Source: an uncultured Geobacteraceae bacterium
GTDB lineage: Bacteria > Desulfobacterota > Desulfuromonadia > Geobacterales > Pseudopelobacteraceae
Assembly: GCA_903852495.1 (NCBI GenBank)
Contig: CAINRC010000065.1
Coordinates: 1 to 64,000, forward strand
Direction: 5' to 3'
Length of the DNA stretch: 64,000 bases
Position numbers and translations under genes: made by a program. Below are positions 26,074 through 35,155 of this stretch, piece by piece (the first letter of the stretch is position 1; every line of letters starts with the position of its first letter). The notes below the pieces were generated by a model that did no database searches, had not been told where the DNA came from, and saw only the letters and a program-made list of their open reading frames with translations.

Positions 26074-26808
26074 ATGACTGGACCAACAGCAATCGCCCTG
26101 ATCCCGGCCGCCGGCATGGGTAAACGCATGGGCGCTTCCATAAACAAGCAGTATCTACAGTTGGACGGCCTACCCATCGTCGCACGCTCCATTTCGATTT
26201 TCGAGAACTCCCCCCTGATCAGCGCCATCTATTTAGTAATTCCAGCCGACGAAATACCGTACTGCCGCGAGCATGTGGTCGAAGCCTGTGGATTCCGCAA
26301 AATCGCCGCTATCGTTCCGGGAGGCCGGGAACGCCAGAATTCCGTAATGAACGGCTTGCGTGCCATGCTCGGGCAGGTTGAAGATGACCGCGTAGTGGTA
26401 ATCCACGACGGCGTCCGCCCTCTTGTCACCCCGGAACTGCTGCAGGAGTCGATTACTGTCGCACGCTGTAATGACGGTGCGCTGGTTGCCGTGCCGGCCA
26501 AGGACACCATCAAAACCGTACTAAACGGCTTCGTTACCGGAACCCCGGATCGGGAAAGCCTCTGGCTGGCACAGACCCCCCAGGCATTCCGCTTCAGCGT
26601 TATTTACGCCGCCCATCTGACTGCCGAACATGACCGCTACATGGGCACCGATGATGCTTCTCTGGTGGAACGCACCGGCGGAATGGTGAAAATAGTCCGT
26701 GGCGACTATCAGAATATCAAGATCACAACTCCCGAAGACCTTGTCCTGGCAGAAGCGTTTCTGGCTTCACGGGTAAAAGAAGGGGGGGCCCATGCCACTG
26801 CCGCCTGA
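26074..26808 (+). CDS. ispD: 2-C-methyl-D-erythritol 4-phosphate cytidylyltransferase
   Basis: 244 residues from the ATG at 26074 behind AGGAGA. The nucleotide loop is [12 protein letters not shown], and [18 protein letters not shown] and [10 protein letters not shown] are family motifs. It makes CDP-methylerythritol in the non-mevalonate isoprenoid pathway. ispF, often adjacent or fused, is absent. Its stop lies inside the following kinase gene (17-base overlap). Confidence 0.95.
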   Translation: MTGPTAIALIPAAGMGKRMGASINKQYLQLDGLPIVARSISIFENSPLISAIYLVIPADEIPYCREHVVEACGFRKIAAIVPGGRERQNSVMNGLRAMLGQVEDDRVVVIHDGVRPLVTPELLQESITVARCNDGALVAVPAKDTIKTVLNGFVTGTPDRESLWLAQTPQAFRFSVIYAAHLTAEHDRYMGTDDASLVERTGGMVKIVRGDYQNIKITTPEDLVLAEAFLASRVKEGGAHATAA

Positions 26809-27988
26809 CAAAATTCTTATCGTGGATGATGAATTTGATATTTCCGCGATCCTCCAGCTGCACCTGCATGACGCCGGCTATCTGACAGAGTGGGCCTCTG
26901 ATGGAGAGCAGGCCCTACAGTTGCTCCGTTCCGACGGCCATGCTCTGGTTCTGCTTGATGTGCGAATGCCGGGGATCAGCGGTATGGAAGTCCTGAAGCT
27001 GCTGCGGACAGACAATAACGATACCGCCGTCATCATGATGACAGCCCACGGCAATGAAAATCTGGTGACGGAGTGCATGAAAGCCGGCGCCGTCGATTAT
27101 GTACCAAAACCGTTTGACATTGAAGATCTGTTGCTCCGCATACAACGCGCAATTGACAACCGGCGTATAGCGAAGGAAAAACAGTTGTTGGAGCGGGAAA
27201 AGGAGGATTTCTTTTTCATGCTCTCCCACGACCTGAAAAACCCGATTACCGCAGTCATCGGCTCCATAGACATCGTGCGGGGTGGGCGGCTTGGGCCAGT
27301 CAGGCATGAGCAGGCGGACTACCTTCAGTCGGCAATTGAAAGCTGCGAAGAGGTTGTGGCCATAATCGACAACCTGCTTGATATCCAGCGCTATAACGCC
27401 GGCATGATGCAAACCATAAGCGCCCCGGTCAATCCATTCACCCTGCTTGCCGAAGTGGCCGAGCGTTTTTCCCCTGCTGCCCGGCGTGACAATATTGCGC
27501 TTACCCTGAACGCATCAGCTGACCTGGCTGAAATTTATGTCGACAGCTCCGTGATGGCGCGCGTAATTGCCAATCTGGTGGTAAATGCTCTAAAATTCAC
27601 CCCCGATGGCGGATCGATAACACTCTCATGCCGCTCAGTCCGCAGGGGCGAACTGCCCGGTATGCACATCCCGGACTATGTCGTTACTCCGGAGGGGTTC
27701 TATGACTTTCAGCGGTACGCCTGTATCTGCGTTAGTGACACCGGCAGCGGAATTCCTCCAAAAGAAATCGCCAACATCTTTGAGCGCTATGTCCAGGCGA
27801 GCAACCTCCCGAGAAAACGGGGCGGCGCAGGGCTCGGCCTGGCCTTCTGCAAAAAAGCGGTAAAAGGTTTTGGCGGCTGTATCTGGGCAAAAAGTGTGGA
27901 AGAGAGCGGGAGCGAATTCATCATCCTGCTCCCCTGCCCGCACAACGATTTAGAATATACCGGTACTGTACAGGAGACACATTCATGA
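26792..27988 (+). CDS. Hybrid response regulator - histidine kinase
   Basis: 398 residues, soluble. A receiver domain comes first (Asp56 in LLDVRMPG, Lys106 in VPKPFD), then HisKA with His146 in [11 protein letters not shown], and HATPase with N box [16 protein letters not shown] and GAGLGLAF. The order receiver-kinase is the reverse of classical hybrids and suits a relay that takes phosphate from another kinase. It overlaps ispD and, by four bases, the thioredoxin-fold gene. Confidence 0.9.
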   Translation: MPLPPDKILIVDDEFDISAILQLHLHDAGYLTEWASDGEQALQLLRSDGHALVLLDVRMPGISGMEVLKLLRTDNNDTAVIMMTAHGNENLVTECMKAGAVDYVPKPFDIEDLLLRIQRAIDNRRIAKEKQLLEREKEDFFFMLSHDLKNPITAVIGSIDIVRGGRLGPVRHEQADYLQSAIESCEEVVAIIDNLLDIQRYNAGMMQTISAPVNPFTLLAEVAERFSPAARRDNIALTLNASADLAEIYVDSSVMARVIANLVVNALKFTPDGGSITLSCRSVRRGELPGMHIPDYVVTPEGFYDFQRYACICVSDTGSGIPPKEIANIFERYVQASNLPRKRGGAGLGLAFCKKAVKGFGGCIWAKSVEESGSEFIILLPCPHNDLEYTGTVQETHS

Positions 27989-28473
27989 AGCTGAAATTTA
28001 TTCCTTTTATGCTGTTGACACTGATGCTGTCATGGAGCGCTGCGGCATCGGCTGCCGATATTGACATCAGCAAAGCCATCACCATCGGCAACGGCCCGAA
28101 GGTGGTATATGAGTTCACCGACCCGGACTGCCCGTTCTGCCGCAAGGCATCGCTCTATTTTGATGGAAGACAGGATGTGACGCGGCACGTCTTTTTTTAC
28201 CCGCTCCCCATGCATCCCAGGGCAAAGGAAAAAGCCCGCTTCATCCTTTCCATGCCGGACAAGGTCAAAGCCTACCACGACGTCATGTCAGGCAGAATGG
28301 ATGCGGCACCCCCGTTGGCGGCCACCCCGGAGGGGATAAAACTGCAGGGGGAACAGCTGGAGATCGTCAAGAAGCAGAAGGTCAGCTCCACGCCAACTTT
28401 TATGATGTACGGCAGAATCGTTGAGGGATTTGATCTGAAGAAAATAGAAGCGGTGCTGGGGCCGAAACCATAG
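27985..28473 (+). CDS. Periplasmic thioredoxin-fold disulfide protein (DsbC/DsbG catalytic-domain-like)
   Basis: 162 residues with a signal peptide (cleavage after ASA, about 23). The active site is CPFC (Cys49, Cys52) in EFTDPDCPFCRKA, with a cis-proline loop SSTPTFMMYG. It lacks the N-terminal dimerisation domain of full DsbC, so it may act as an oxidase, reductase or cytochrome-maturation partner. It overlaps the hybrid kinase gene by four bases and converges with the PAS kinase. Confidence 0.85.
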   Translation: MKLKFIPFMLLTLMLSWSAAASAADIDISKAITIGNGPKVVYEFTDPDCPFCRKASLYFDGRQDVTRHVFFYPLPMHPRAKEKARFILSMPDKVKAYHDVMSGRMDAAPPLAATPEGIKLQGEQLEIVKKQKVSSTPTFMMYGRIVEGFDLKKIEAVLGPKP

Positions 28474-28509
28474 AATGAAAAGCGGGGCCGCCGAGATGCC
28501 GCAGGAGCA

Positions 28510-31101
28510 TCAAACGATTTCAGTCCCGGTGGTGTCAGAAAAAGCGGGGAGAATAACCGTAACAGTAGTACCCTGACCGAGCACAGAGGCAATGTGAACA
28601 TACCCGCCATGCCGGGCAACAATAGCATGTGTGGTTGACAAGCCAAGTCCGGTCCCTTCCGGCCGGGTGGTAAAATAGGGATCAAAAACACGGGCAAGGT
28701 CTTTTTTCTCTATGCCGCACCCGCTATCCTCGAATGATATTTTCACGTAATCCCCCTGTTTCAGGAGATAGGGGTTATCCCCGCCAAGCGAGAGATCTTC
28801 AATTTTCACCGCCAACGTTCCCCCCTTCGGCATGGCGTGAACTGAATTCAGCACAATATTGTTGAACGCCTGATTTATCTGCCCACCATCCACATGAACC
28901 GCCCGCGAAGCATATCCCACCACAGACCACACGATCGAACCGCTGCGCAGAAAAAGCGTCAGGGATTCCCGCACCAGATCTTCGACCGGCACCGGGGTCT
29001 TCAGCGGAGTTCCTCCTTTGGAAAAAGTGAGCAATTGCCGGGCAAGAGCGGCAGCCCGTAACGCAGATTTTTCCGCAGCATCAAGCAATGCTGCTGTTTT
29101 GTCATAATCTTCCAGATGTTTTTTGGCATAGGATATATAGCCGATAACTCCGGTAAGAACGTTATTGAAGTTATGGGCAATGCCAGCGGCAAGAACCGTA
29201 AGTGACTCAAGCTTCTGCGCTTTTAAACGTTCATTTTGGACCCGTTCCTGATCACTGATGTCGCGGCCGATGCCGACAAACGAAACGGTGCCGTCCGGTT
29301 CAGTAATGGGAGAACCGTTCGCCGTATACAGAATCCATGACCCGTTTTTATGGCGCACCCGGTACTCGATACCGCGCTGTCTTTTCTCGCCCTGCAGAAC
29401 TTCGGCAAGAAAGGAAAAACAGTCCGCCACATCGTCCGGATGGACAAATTCGGCAAACGCTTTTCCGGTGACCTCCGCGATCTCATAGCCAAACGCTTCT
29501 TTCCACTGGGGGGAGACATAACTGAATATACCGGCGGGAGTCAGGGCGAAAACAACATCATTGGCGTTTTCCACAAAGGTACGGAAGCGTACTTCACTGA
29601 GCCGGAGGATCTCCTCCATGCGCCGCTGTTCAGTCACATCCTTCCCGACTGCCAGGATTTCAAAACCGGTTCCGTCTGCAGCAGCAAGTCGGTGGGCCTC
29701 CCAGGCAATCCAAACACGTTCTCCATTTTTACGCATGTTTTCGTGGGTATTTCTGATATTCACGGGAGATTCTATCAGCTCGGACACTATAGCCTTCAGA
29801 TCACGTCCGGTACTTTCTATTTCTGGAGTAATCGTACCGAAAATGCTCCGCCCCAGCAGTTCCTCCTCAGTAAAGCCTAAGAACTCTTCGGCGTACTCGT
29901 TAATAAACGTAATGGCGCCACAATCATCAATCTTCACTATCAGAGTGCTAGCCTTATCCACCAGGTCACGATATTTTTTTTCACTCGCCTGCAATTTTTC
30001 AGCGACCGCCAGTAACTCTAGGGAATTATCGGACAGATTCTCTGCCATCTTGTTAAAAGCAGTAGCAAGGGTGTTTAACTCACCGTTTGGCTCCGCGCCG
30101 GTAATCCGCACGGAAAAGTCCCCCTGGGAGATTTTATCGGCAGCATCCTGCAGCAGTCCCAGTCTGTCAAAAATGCTTTTCTTGCTGACATACAAAATCA
30201 GGGCATAGGATATCAGCAGCAGAATCGATAAAATTGCAACGATCCCACTGATATTTTGGTAACTGCTTTTCAGCACATATTCTTTCACGACGCCGGTACG
30301 AATGTACATGTAAGGTGTCGCCTCATGCTTCAGGCGCAGCGCCCGATAGCTGAACAAACGCCGGGCTCCGCTGTTGCCGACCCCCTCAAAAGCGCCCCGC
30401 TCCCCCCCTGTCGACATTCTGGTAAAAAGATCCGCCTTGTCATGATTGCCAACCAGATTCATGGTTACAGATGAAAACAGCAGGGTCCCCTTATGATCCA
30501 CAAGAACTATCGACGGAGCACCCGGCCCGGATGACCTGGCTTGGTAAAGCCCGCTGAAGGACTCAACCGGAATGGAGATCAGGACGGCATCCGACATCAT
30601 GCCGGCACTGTTTTTGACCGGGTAGGCAAAACTGAGTACCGGAGTCCGCTGGATCCGGTCGAGCGCATATTCACCAGAGGAAAACGTTCCGGTGCTGGCG
30701 GCATTCTTAAAATTCCGCATTTCAGCGACCGACAGGGGATGGGTGTGCGGGAGCGCCGAAGCCCATACAGATCCGGAAGCATCGGCAATCATGATATTGG
30801 CTATTCCGGGGGTTACGGAGACAAGATGGGAAAGAAGGTGTTCTGTATCCGGTTTGTTATGGGTGGTAACGGCAGGGAAAAATGAAATGGTTGCTGCGAC
30901 GCGCTCCAGACCGGCAACAAGCTGGCCCTGACCGTCCATTACCTGATCGGCGGCCTGGGAAGCCTCCGTAACCGCTTCCTCGAGATCATGTTTCAGCTCC
31001 AGCTTTCCGAGATACACGATAAGCGCCGTTGAAAAAAGCATCATCAGCGAAATCAGAATCACGTTTACCGTGCGTATAGACAGAGAATCAAAGGGTTTCA
31101 T
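28510..31101 (-). CDS. Membrane sensor histidine kinase with Cache-like, HAMP and two PAS domains
   Basis: 863 residues from the ATG at 31101. Membrane segment 1 is near 8-28, then a periplasmic sensor of Cache type to about 265, membrane segment 2 near 276-298, HAMP, PAS domains near 375-490 and 500-620, HisKA with His643 in GIAHNFNNVLTG, and HATPase ending with GTGLGLSTTHAIV. HNFNN kinases are typical of the NtrB-like group. The gene starts 31 bases after flxA on the same strand, so it may be read with the flx-hdr operon or from its own promoter. Confidence 0.88.
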   Translation of the reverse strand: MKPFDSLSIRTVNVILISLMMLFSTALIVYLGKLELKHDLEEAVTEASQAADQVMDGQGQLVAGLERVAATISFFPAVTTHNKPDTEHLLSHLVSVTPGIANIMIADASGSVWASALPHTHPLSVAEMRNFKNAASTGTFSSGEYALDRIQRTPVLSFAYPVKNSAGMMSDAVLISIPVESFSGLYQARSSGPGAPSIVLVDHKGTLLFSSVTMNLVGNHDKADLFTRMSTGGERGAFEGVGNSGARRLFSYRALRLKHEATPYMYIRTGVVKEYVLKSSYQNISGIVAILSILLLISYALILYVSKKSIFDRLGLLQDAADKISQGDFSVRITGAEPNGELNTLATAFNKMAENLSDNSLELLAVAEKLQASEKKYRDLVDKASTLIVKIDDCGAITFINEYAEEFLGFTEEELLGRSIFGTITPEIESTGRDLKAIVSELIESPVNIRNTHENMRKNGERVWIAWEAHRLAAADGTGFEILAVGKDVTEQRRMEEILRLSEVRFRTFVENANDVVFALTPAGIFSYVSPQWKEAFGYEIAEVTGKAFAEFVHPDDVADCFSFLAEVLQGEKRQRGIEYRVRHKNGSWILYTANGSPITEPDGTVSFVGIGRDISDQERVQNERLKAQKLESLTVLAAGIAHNFNNVLTGVIGYISYAKKHLEDYDKTAALLDAAEKSALRAAALARQLLTFSKGGTPLKTPVPVEDLVRESLTLFLRSGSIVWSVVGYASRAVHVDGGQINQAFNNIVLNSVHAMPKGGTLAVKIEDLSLGGDNPYLLKQGDYVKISFEDSGCGIEKKDLARVFDPYFTTRPEGTGLGLSTTHAIVARHGGYVHIASVLGQGTTVTVILPAFSDTTGTEIV

Positions 31102-31107
31102 GAGCCA

Positions 31108-31136
31108 CTTGTACCGTAACAGGCAGGTTTTGTCAA
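31108..31136 (-). promoter_or_regulatory. Candidate promoter for the PAS kinase at the end of flxA
   Basis: On the minus strand TTGACA (31136-31131), 17 bases, TACAAG (31113-31108). The -35 overlaps the flxA stop codon. The predicted start of transcription falls at or next to the kinase ATG, which would make the message nearly leaderless. Confidence 0.4.
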
Positions 31137-31981
31137 AACTCCATCGGCATGGCCTTGATCTGCTGTGCGGTAAACACCGGGCCGTCTTTGCAGACGTAGA
31201 CATTACCTACGTTGCAGCGGCCGCATTTACCCAGACCGCACTTCATCCGGTTTTCCAGCGTGGTATACACCTGCTCGTCGGTAAAGCCGAGTTTTTCCAG
31301 CACCGGCAGGGTGAATTTGATCATAATCGGCGGGCCGCACACCAGGGCAATCGTGTTTTCAGCCGATGGTGCCGCTTCTCCCAGAATCGTCGGCACAAAA
31401 CCAACCATGCCGTCCCACTCCGGTCCGTCCCCCCCCGGATCAACAGTCTTGACCAGGCGGACATCAGCGCGTTCCTGCCACTCCTTCAGTTCCCGTTTGT
31501 AGACCAGGTCAGCTTCGGTGCGGGCGCCATACACGATGGTAATATCGCCGAATTTGTCGCGCTGATCCAGGCAGTTGCAGATCAGAGTCCTGAGCGGCGG
31601 CAGGGCGATCCCCCCGGCAACGAACACCATATTTTTGCCGAAAAACTCTTCAATGGGAAATGAGTTGCCGTAGGGGCCCCTGACCCCCATGGTATCGCCG
31701 ACTTCCAGACGGCGGAGTTCTTCCGTCACCCTGCCCACCGAACGGAAACTACATTCGATGTAGCCTTTCCGGGTGGGAGATGAAGCGATGCAGAAGGTTG
31801 CCTCACCGGCACCGAACGCCGAATACTCGGCAAACTGGCCGGACCGGAAGGTAAAGTTCTCGCTGAGTTGCGGATCCTGGAAAACCAGCCGGAGCGTCCG
31901 TACGTCGGGAGTCTCGTCGATGACCTCTTCAACGGTGGTCAGGTAGGGGAGGTAGATGTTTTTGTTAGCGGTATCGCACAT
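31133..31981 (-). CDS. flxA: Flx NAD(P)H/FAD oxidoreductase subunit
   Basis: 282 residues, ferredoxin reductase-like. The FAD-binding barrel has FCIASSP, the nucleotide domain has FVAGGIALPPLRTLI and VCGPPIMI, and the C-terminal Cys cluster CGLGKCGRCNVGNVYVC binds a PyrK-type 2Fe-2S centre. In FlxABCD-HdrABC complexes this subunit oxidises NADH and feeds electrons to HdrA, which bifurcates them to ferredoxin and a disulfide. It is the last hdr/flx gene. Its SD (AAAAGG) is part of the upstream palindromic element. Confidence 0.88.
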   Translation of the reverse strand: MCDTANKNIYLPYLTTVEEVIDETPDVRTLRLVFQDPQLSENFTFRSGQFAEYSAFGAGEATFCIASSPTRKGYIECSFRSVGRVTEELRRLEVGDTMGVRGPYGNSFPIEEFFGKNMVFVAGGIALPPLRTLICNCLDQRDKFGDITIVYGARTEADLVYKRELKEWQERADVRLVKTVDPGGDGPEWDGMVGFVPTILGEAAPSAENTIALVCGPPIMIKFTLPVLEKLGFTDEQVYTTLENRMKCGLGKCGRCNVGNVYVCKDGPVFTAQQIKAMPMEF

Positions 31982-31987
31982 GTATAG

Positions 31988-32265
31988 AAACCCTTTTCAA
32001 CACAGAGACACAGAGACACAGAGAAAACCAAAATCTTTGAGAACGGCTTAAAAACAAGAATCTTTTTTGGTAAATCAAAGACATCAAATCTTTAACTGAT
32101 TAGTACTGATCTTCTGCTGTTCAAGTTCTCCCCCTTGAAGGGGAGGGATATATGATGTGGCGGGAGATCAGTACTAATCAGAAATCTTTATTACTACCTT
32201 CGGTTTTCTGCCTTCACCTCGACCTTTGCTTTTGACGTTCTCTGTGTCTCGGTGTCTCAGTGTTA
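31988..32265. repeat. Palindromic element copy 1, in the flxB-flxA junction (interrupted)
   Basis: The left arm 31988-32029 has three ACACAGAG units between AACCCTTTTCA and AAAACC. The right arm 32235-32265 is its reverse complement with small changes (TCTCTGTGTC, GTGTCTC, GTGTT). The flxB stop codon lies in the outer end of the right arm. The other outer end supplies the flxA SD. The interior is longer than in the other copies because of an 86-bp insertion. Confidence 0.9.
32096..32181. mobile_element. MITE-like 86-bp insertion with 17-bp perfect terminal inverted repeats
   Basis: The ends CTGATTAGTACTGATCT (32096-32112) and AGATCAGTACTAATCAG (32165-32181) are exact reverse complements. The direct repeat AAATCTTTA flanks it (32086-32094 and 32182-32190) with one extra A on the left, as expected of a target-site duplication. 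Inside is the palindrome CTCCCCCTTGAAGGGGAG (32131-32148). There is no coding capacity, so it would need a transposase in trans. Confidence 0.8.
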
Positions 32266-33273
32266 AACTTCCTTTTTACTTATTTCTTCAACAATCGCAG
32301 CGATATCAATCCCCACGGGGCAGAGGCGGATGCATCTGCCGCAACCGGTGCAGAGGGTCTGGCCGAACTTGTCATCGTAGTACTTGAACTTGTGCATGAT
32401 CCGGTTGCGATAGCGCTTTGGCTGCTGGTCTCGCGGGTTGTGTCCCGAGGCATGGTGGGTAAACTTCCAGAAGCCGCAGGCGTCCCAGCTTTTACGGCGC
32501 TTACCCTTCTTTTCAGTTCCTTCGTCAACGATATCAAAACAGTGACAGGCAGGACAGACAAAGGCGCAGGCACCGCAGCCGACGCAGCGGGTGGCGATAG
32601 AGTCCCAGGCCGGGTCTTCGAAATGTTCATCCAGCCACGCCTTGACCTTTTTCAGATCAAACTTCTCCGTCTGCGGCTCGGCCAGCGGCAGCGCTTCGGC
32701 ACCGCTCGGTTCGGCAAACAGTGCAGAGTGGCTGTTGATCAGCGCCTCCCCCTTGTCACTGTAACTCTCACAGCGGTAGCCTCCCCCCACCAGCGGGGAG
32801 AGGAACAGGTCGCTCCCTCTGGTTTCGGCCGGCGAGATGCCGACGGCGGTGCAGAAACAGGCATCGTCAGCGGTGGTGCAGGCCAGTCCGACAACCGTGG
32901 TTTTCCGTCGCCGCTCCAGAAAGAACTCATCCTTGTAATCCCAGGAAAACACCGCATCCAGCACCGGGATGGCCGCCGCATCGCAGGGACGCACACCGAT
33001 CAGCACGGTTTCCGGAAAACGGGCCGGGTCGATATCAGTCAGCGCTACCTGCTGTCCCGTCTTTTCATAGGACATGATCTCTTCGCACAGCGGAAAGAAC
33101 GCCTCCTTGCCGGAGCGTCTCGGCAGCTGGTCGGCGACCATCTCCCCAGCGGCGGCAAGCGGTTCGTACAGCACCGTCCCGGCGTTCAGTTTCGGTGCGA
33201 CGACCCGTGTGCCCTGTTTGATCAGCGCATCCAGAAGGGCGGTGAAGTTTTGTTGTGAAATGTACTTTTGCAT
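32263..33273 (-). CDS. flxB: Flx iron-sulfur subunit (4Fe-4S dicluster)
   Basis: 336 residues. The N-terminal two-thirds resembles the beta subunits of anaerobic sulfite/sulfur reductases and group 3 hydrogenases (IGVRPCDAAAIPVLD, GLACTTADDACFC). The C-terminal part has CVGCGACAFVCPACHC and CTGCGRCIRLCPVG for two 4Fe-4S clusters. It relays electrons between FlxA and the HdrA/FlxD end of the complex. The ATG at 33273 has AAAAGGG at 6-base spacing, supplied by the palindromic element. Confidence 0.85.
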   Translation of the reverse strand: MQKYISQQNFTALLDALIKQGTRVVAPKLNAGTVLYEPLAAAGEMVADQLPRRSGKEAFFPLCEEIMSYEKTGQQVALTDIDPARFPETVLIGVRPCDAAAIPVLDAVFSWDYKDEFFLERRRKTTVVGLACTTADDACFCTAVGISPAETRGSDLFLSPLVGGGYRCESYSDKGEALINSHSALFAEPSGAEALPLAEPQTEKFDLKKVKAWLDEHFEDPAWDSIATRCVGCGACAFVCPACHCFDIVDEGTEKKGKRRKSWDACGFWKFTHHASGHNPRDQQPKRYRNRIMHKFKYYDDKFGQTLCTGCGRCIRLCPVGIDIAAIVEEISKKEV

Positions 33274-33277
33274 TCTG

Positions 33278-33425
33278 AACCCTTTTCAACACTGAGACAC
33301 CGAGACACAGAGAAAACCAGAACCTTTTTTGGGAAAAGCCAAAACCTCTACATACGCTGTGTACCTTCTTTTCCCCTGTCTCTTTTGCCCCTGAAGTTCT
33401 CCGTGTCTCTGTGTCTCTGTGTTCA
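33278..33425. repeat. Palindromic element copy 2, in the flxC-flxB junction
   Basis: The left arm begins AACCCTTTTCAACACTGAG and continues with ACACCGAG and ACACAGAG units. The right arm runs to 33425 with three GTGTCTCC/T-type units and ends GTGTTCAAG. The interior is about 80 bases of unrelated sequence. The left end provides the flxB SD. Confidence 0.88.
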
Positions 33426-33445
33426 AGTAGTGGGTGATTACTTTG

Positions 33446-34366
33446 TTATTTTATAAAACTCTGGTCATCTTTTTCCGTGAACATCGTCAGCGGCCCTTTA
33501 TCGTTGACCTCGAAACCGGCCTCGTAGTCGAACAACTCTTTCAGCTCTTTTGCCATCTTGCGGTTCAAAAGGTTGAGCGGAATATCCATGGGACAGACCC
33601 GTTCACATTCGGCACAGCCGGCGCAGCGTCCAGCCAGGTGCATGGCACGCACGATGTGCCAGGCGGTGTTGCCGGCGGGTCGGGGAGTCGTTTCCACCAT
33701 CTGCGGCTTGTTCCGGTCACACAGGCACTGTTCGCAGAAACAGAAGGGGCAGACCTGACGGCAGGCGTAGCACTTGATGCATTTGGCGAACTGCTCTTTC
33801 CAGTAGGCCCAGCGCTCCGCCGGCGTAAGAGCTTCCAGACGGGAGATCTCGGCCTGATATTTCTTTTCCAGTTCAGGAGCGACCGGCAGCTGCGGCGGTA
33901 CGAAATCACAGCCGGTCGGCTGGTGGGCGTCACATTCCCGGCACTTGGAGGCAAGGGTATCGGCGGTAAGCTCCGTGTCAGGCTGAATCGTTGAGGCCAG
34001 CACACCGGAGCAGGGGATGCCGATCAGGTAGAGATTCTCCCGCTTCAGCTGCGACTCCCCCATGAGGCCGACGAGAGCTTTCAGGTCACACCCCTTGACG
34101 ACGATGCCGATCCTGCCGTTCCTGGGGATTTCCTTTTTCGCCTTGGTGAGGTAGACGGCAAGGTTATTGACGCAGGCCGGGGTAAAAATAAGCCGGGCCG
34201 CATCGTCAGCCTGACTGATAACGATCGGCTGGGCAGAACCTTTGCGGCGGGCGGCTGCGTAGCCGATGACCGCCGTAACTGTGCCGTCGCCGAGAACGCG
34301 CTGCGCTTCAGCCTGAATCGCTTCGGTAATGGCGCTGTAGCTGGATGTATCGATTGATTGAGTCAT
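33446..34366 (-). CDS. flxC: Flx iron-sulfur subunit with FrhB-like N-terminus
   Basis: 306 residues. The N-terminal part (VVKGCDLKALVGLM, IGIPCSGVL) resembles FrhB-type coenzyme F420 hydrogenase beta subunits. CIKCYACRQVCPFCFCEQC and CAGCAECERVCPMD give two further 4Fe-4S sites. It is an electron-transfer subunit of the Flx complex. Unlike flxA, flxB and flxD, its start (34366) is not preceded by the GAAAAGG end of the element; a weak AAGG lies in its own leader. Confidence 0.85.
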   Translation of the reverse strand: MTQSIDTSSYSAITEAIQAEAQRVLGDGTVTAVIGYAAARRKGSAQPIVISQADDAARLIFTPACVNNLAVYLTKAKKEIPRNGRIGIVVKGCDLKALVGLMGESQLKRENLYLIGIPCSGVLASTIQPDTELTADTLASKCRECDAHQPTGCDFVPPQLPVAPELEKKYQAEISRLEALTPAERWAYWKEQFAKCIKCYACRQVCPFCFCEQCLCDRNKPQMVETTPRPAGNTAWHIVRAMHLAGRCAGCAECERVCPMDIPLNLLNRKMAKELKELFDYEAGFEVNDKGPLTMFTEKDDQSFIK

Positions 34367-34392
34367 GCGAACACCTTGATACCTTCAGTTAT

Positions 34393-34507
34393 AAACACTG
34401 AGACACCGAGACACAGAGAAAACCAGAAAAAGAATTAGGTTATTATCTGAAGATCGTTGTTTTGCCTCTTCTTGCTTTTCTCTGTGTCTCGGTGTCTCTG
34501 TGTTAAA
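34393..34507. repeat. Palindromic element copy 3, in the flxD-flxC junction
   Basis: The left arm AACACTGAG with ACACCGAG and ACACAGAG units starts at 34394. The right arm ends GTGTTAAA at about 34507, abutting the flxD stop codon at 34508-34510. About 50 bases lie between the arms. The flxC-proximal end lacks the CTTTTCA flank present in copies 1, 2 and 4. Confidence 0.88.
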
Positions 34508-35008
34508 TCAGATTTGGCTAAACGCTTCTTTCAATTCCGGCGTGTCGATGACCCCGGACCACTGTTCTTCCAGAGCCAGTTCCTTGAACTCCGTCATCGG
34601 CCCCATGGCACGCACCCTCTCAGTCAGGTCGGTGACAACCTCAACCCATTTCCCCCCCTCGGCGGCGGAGACCCAGGAGAATTGCAGGCGGTTCAGGTCA
34701 ACTCCAACGAATTCCAGCAGCTTGCGGAATACCGCAAACCTTCTGCGGGCGTGGAAGTTGCCGGCGATGTAGTGGCAGTCGCCCGGGTGACAGCCTGACA
34801 CCAGTACCCCATCGGCCCCCTGCTGAAAGGCTTTCAGGATAAAGACCGGGTCAATACGGCCGGTGCAGGGGAACTTGAGCACCCGCACATTGGAAGGGTA
34901 CTGCATTCGGCTGGTACCGGCCAGGTCAGCCCCGGCGTAGGTGCACCAGGTACAGACGAAGGCGATGACTTTGGGTTCGAAGGTATGGCTTGTCTTTTCT
35001 GGGTGCAT
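34508..35008 (-). CDS. flxD: MvhD-like subunit linking Flx to Hdr
   Basis: 166 residues from the ATG at 35008. MvhD family: FVCTWCTYAGADLAG, PCTGRIDP and VSGCHPGDCHY carry the cysteines of a 2Fe-2S centre. This family docks onto HdrA and passes electrons to its FAD. A longer reading from 35029 would add seven residues (MLKRFSF) encoded by the palindromic element; the internal ATG is preferred because the element supplies AAAAGG nine bases before it. Confidence 0.88.
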   Translation of the reverse strand: MHPEKTSHTFEPKVIAFVCTWCTYAGADLAGTSRMQYPSNVRVLKFPCTGRIDPVFILKAFQQGADGVLVSGCHPGDCHYIAGNFHARRRFAVFRKLLEFVGVDLNRLQFSWVSAAEGGKWVEVVTDLTERVRAMGPMTEFKELALEEQWSGVIDTPELKEAFSQI

Positions 35009-35015
35009 AAAACTA

Positions 35016-35150
35016 AACCTTTTCAACACGGAGACACGGAGAAAACCAAAATCATGCAGAACAGACTACAGCTGTTATTAAACAGCCTTCGCTTTCTACC
35101 TGCCTTCTGTCTTTGACGTTCTCCGTGTCTCCGTGTCTCCGTGTTAAAAT
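35016..35150. repeat. Palindromic element copy 4, in the hdrA-flxD junction
   Basis: The left arm AACCTTTTCAACACGGAG with an ACACGGAG unit starts at 35016. The right arm has three GTGTCTCC-type units and ends GTGTTAAAA near 35149. It is the most regular copy, with CGG in every unit. The left end provides the flxD SD. The hdrA stop codon is 5 bases beyond the right end. Confidence 0.88.
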
Positions 35151-35155
35151 TGACG

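Noticed and set aside
32131-32148. CTCCCC/GGGGAG hairpin as a terminator inside the flx operon
   Set aside because: No T run follows on either strand, and it is part of the MITE-like element; ending transcription here would cut off flxA.
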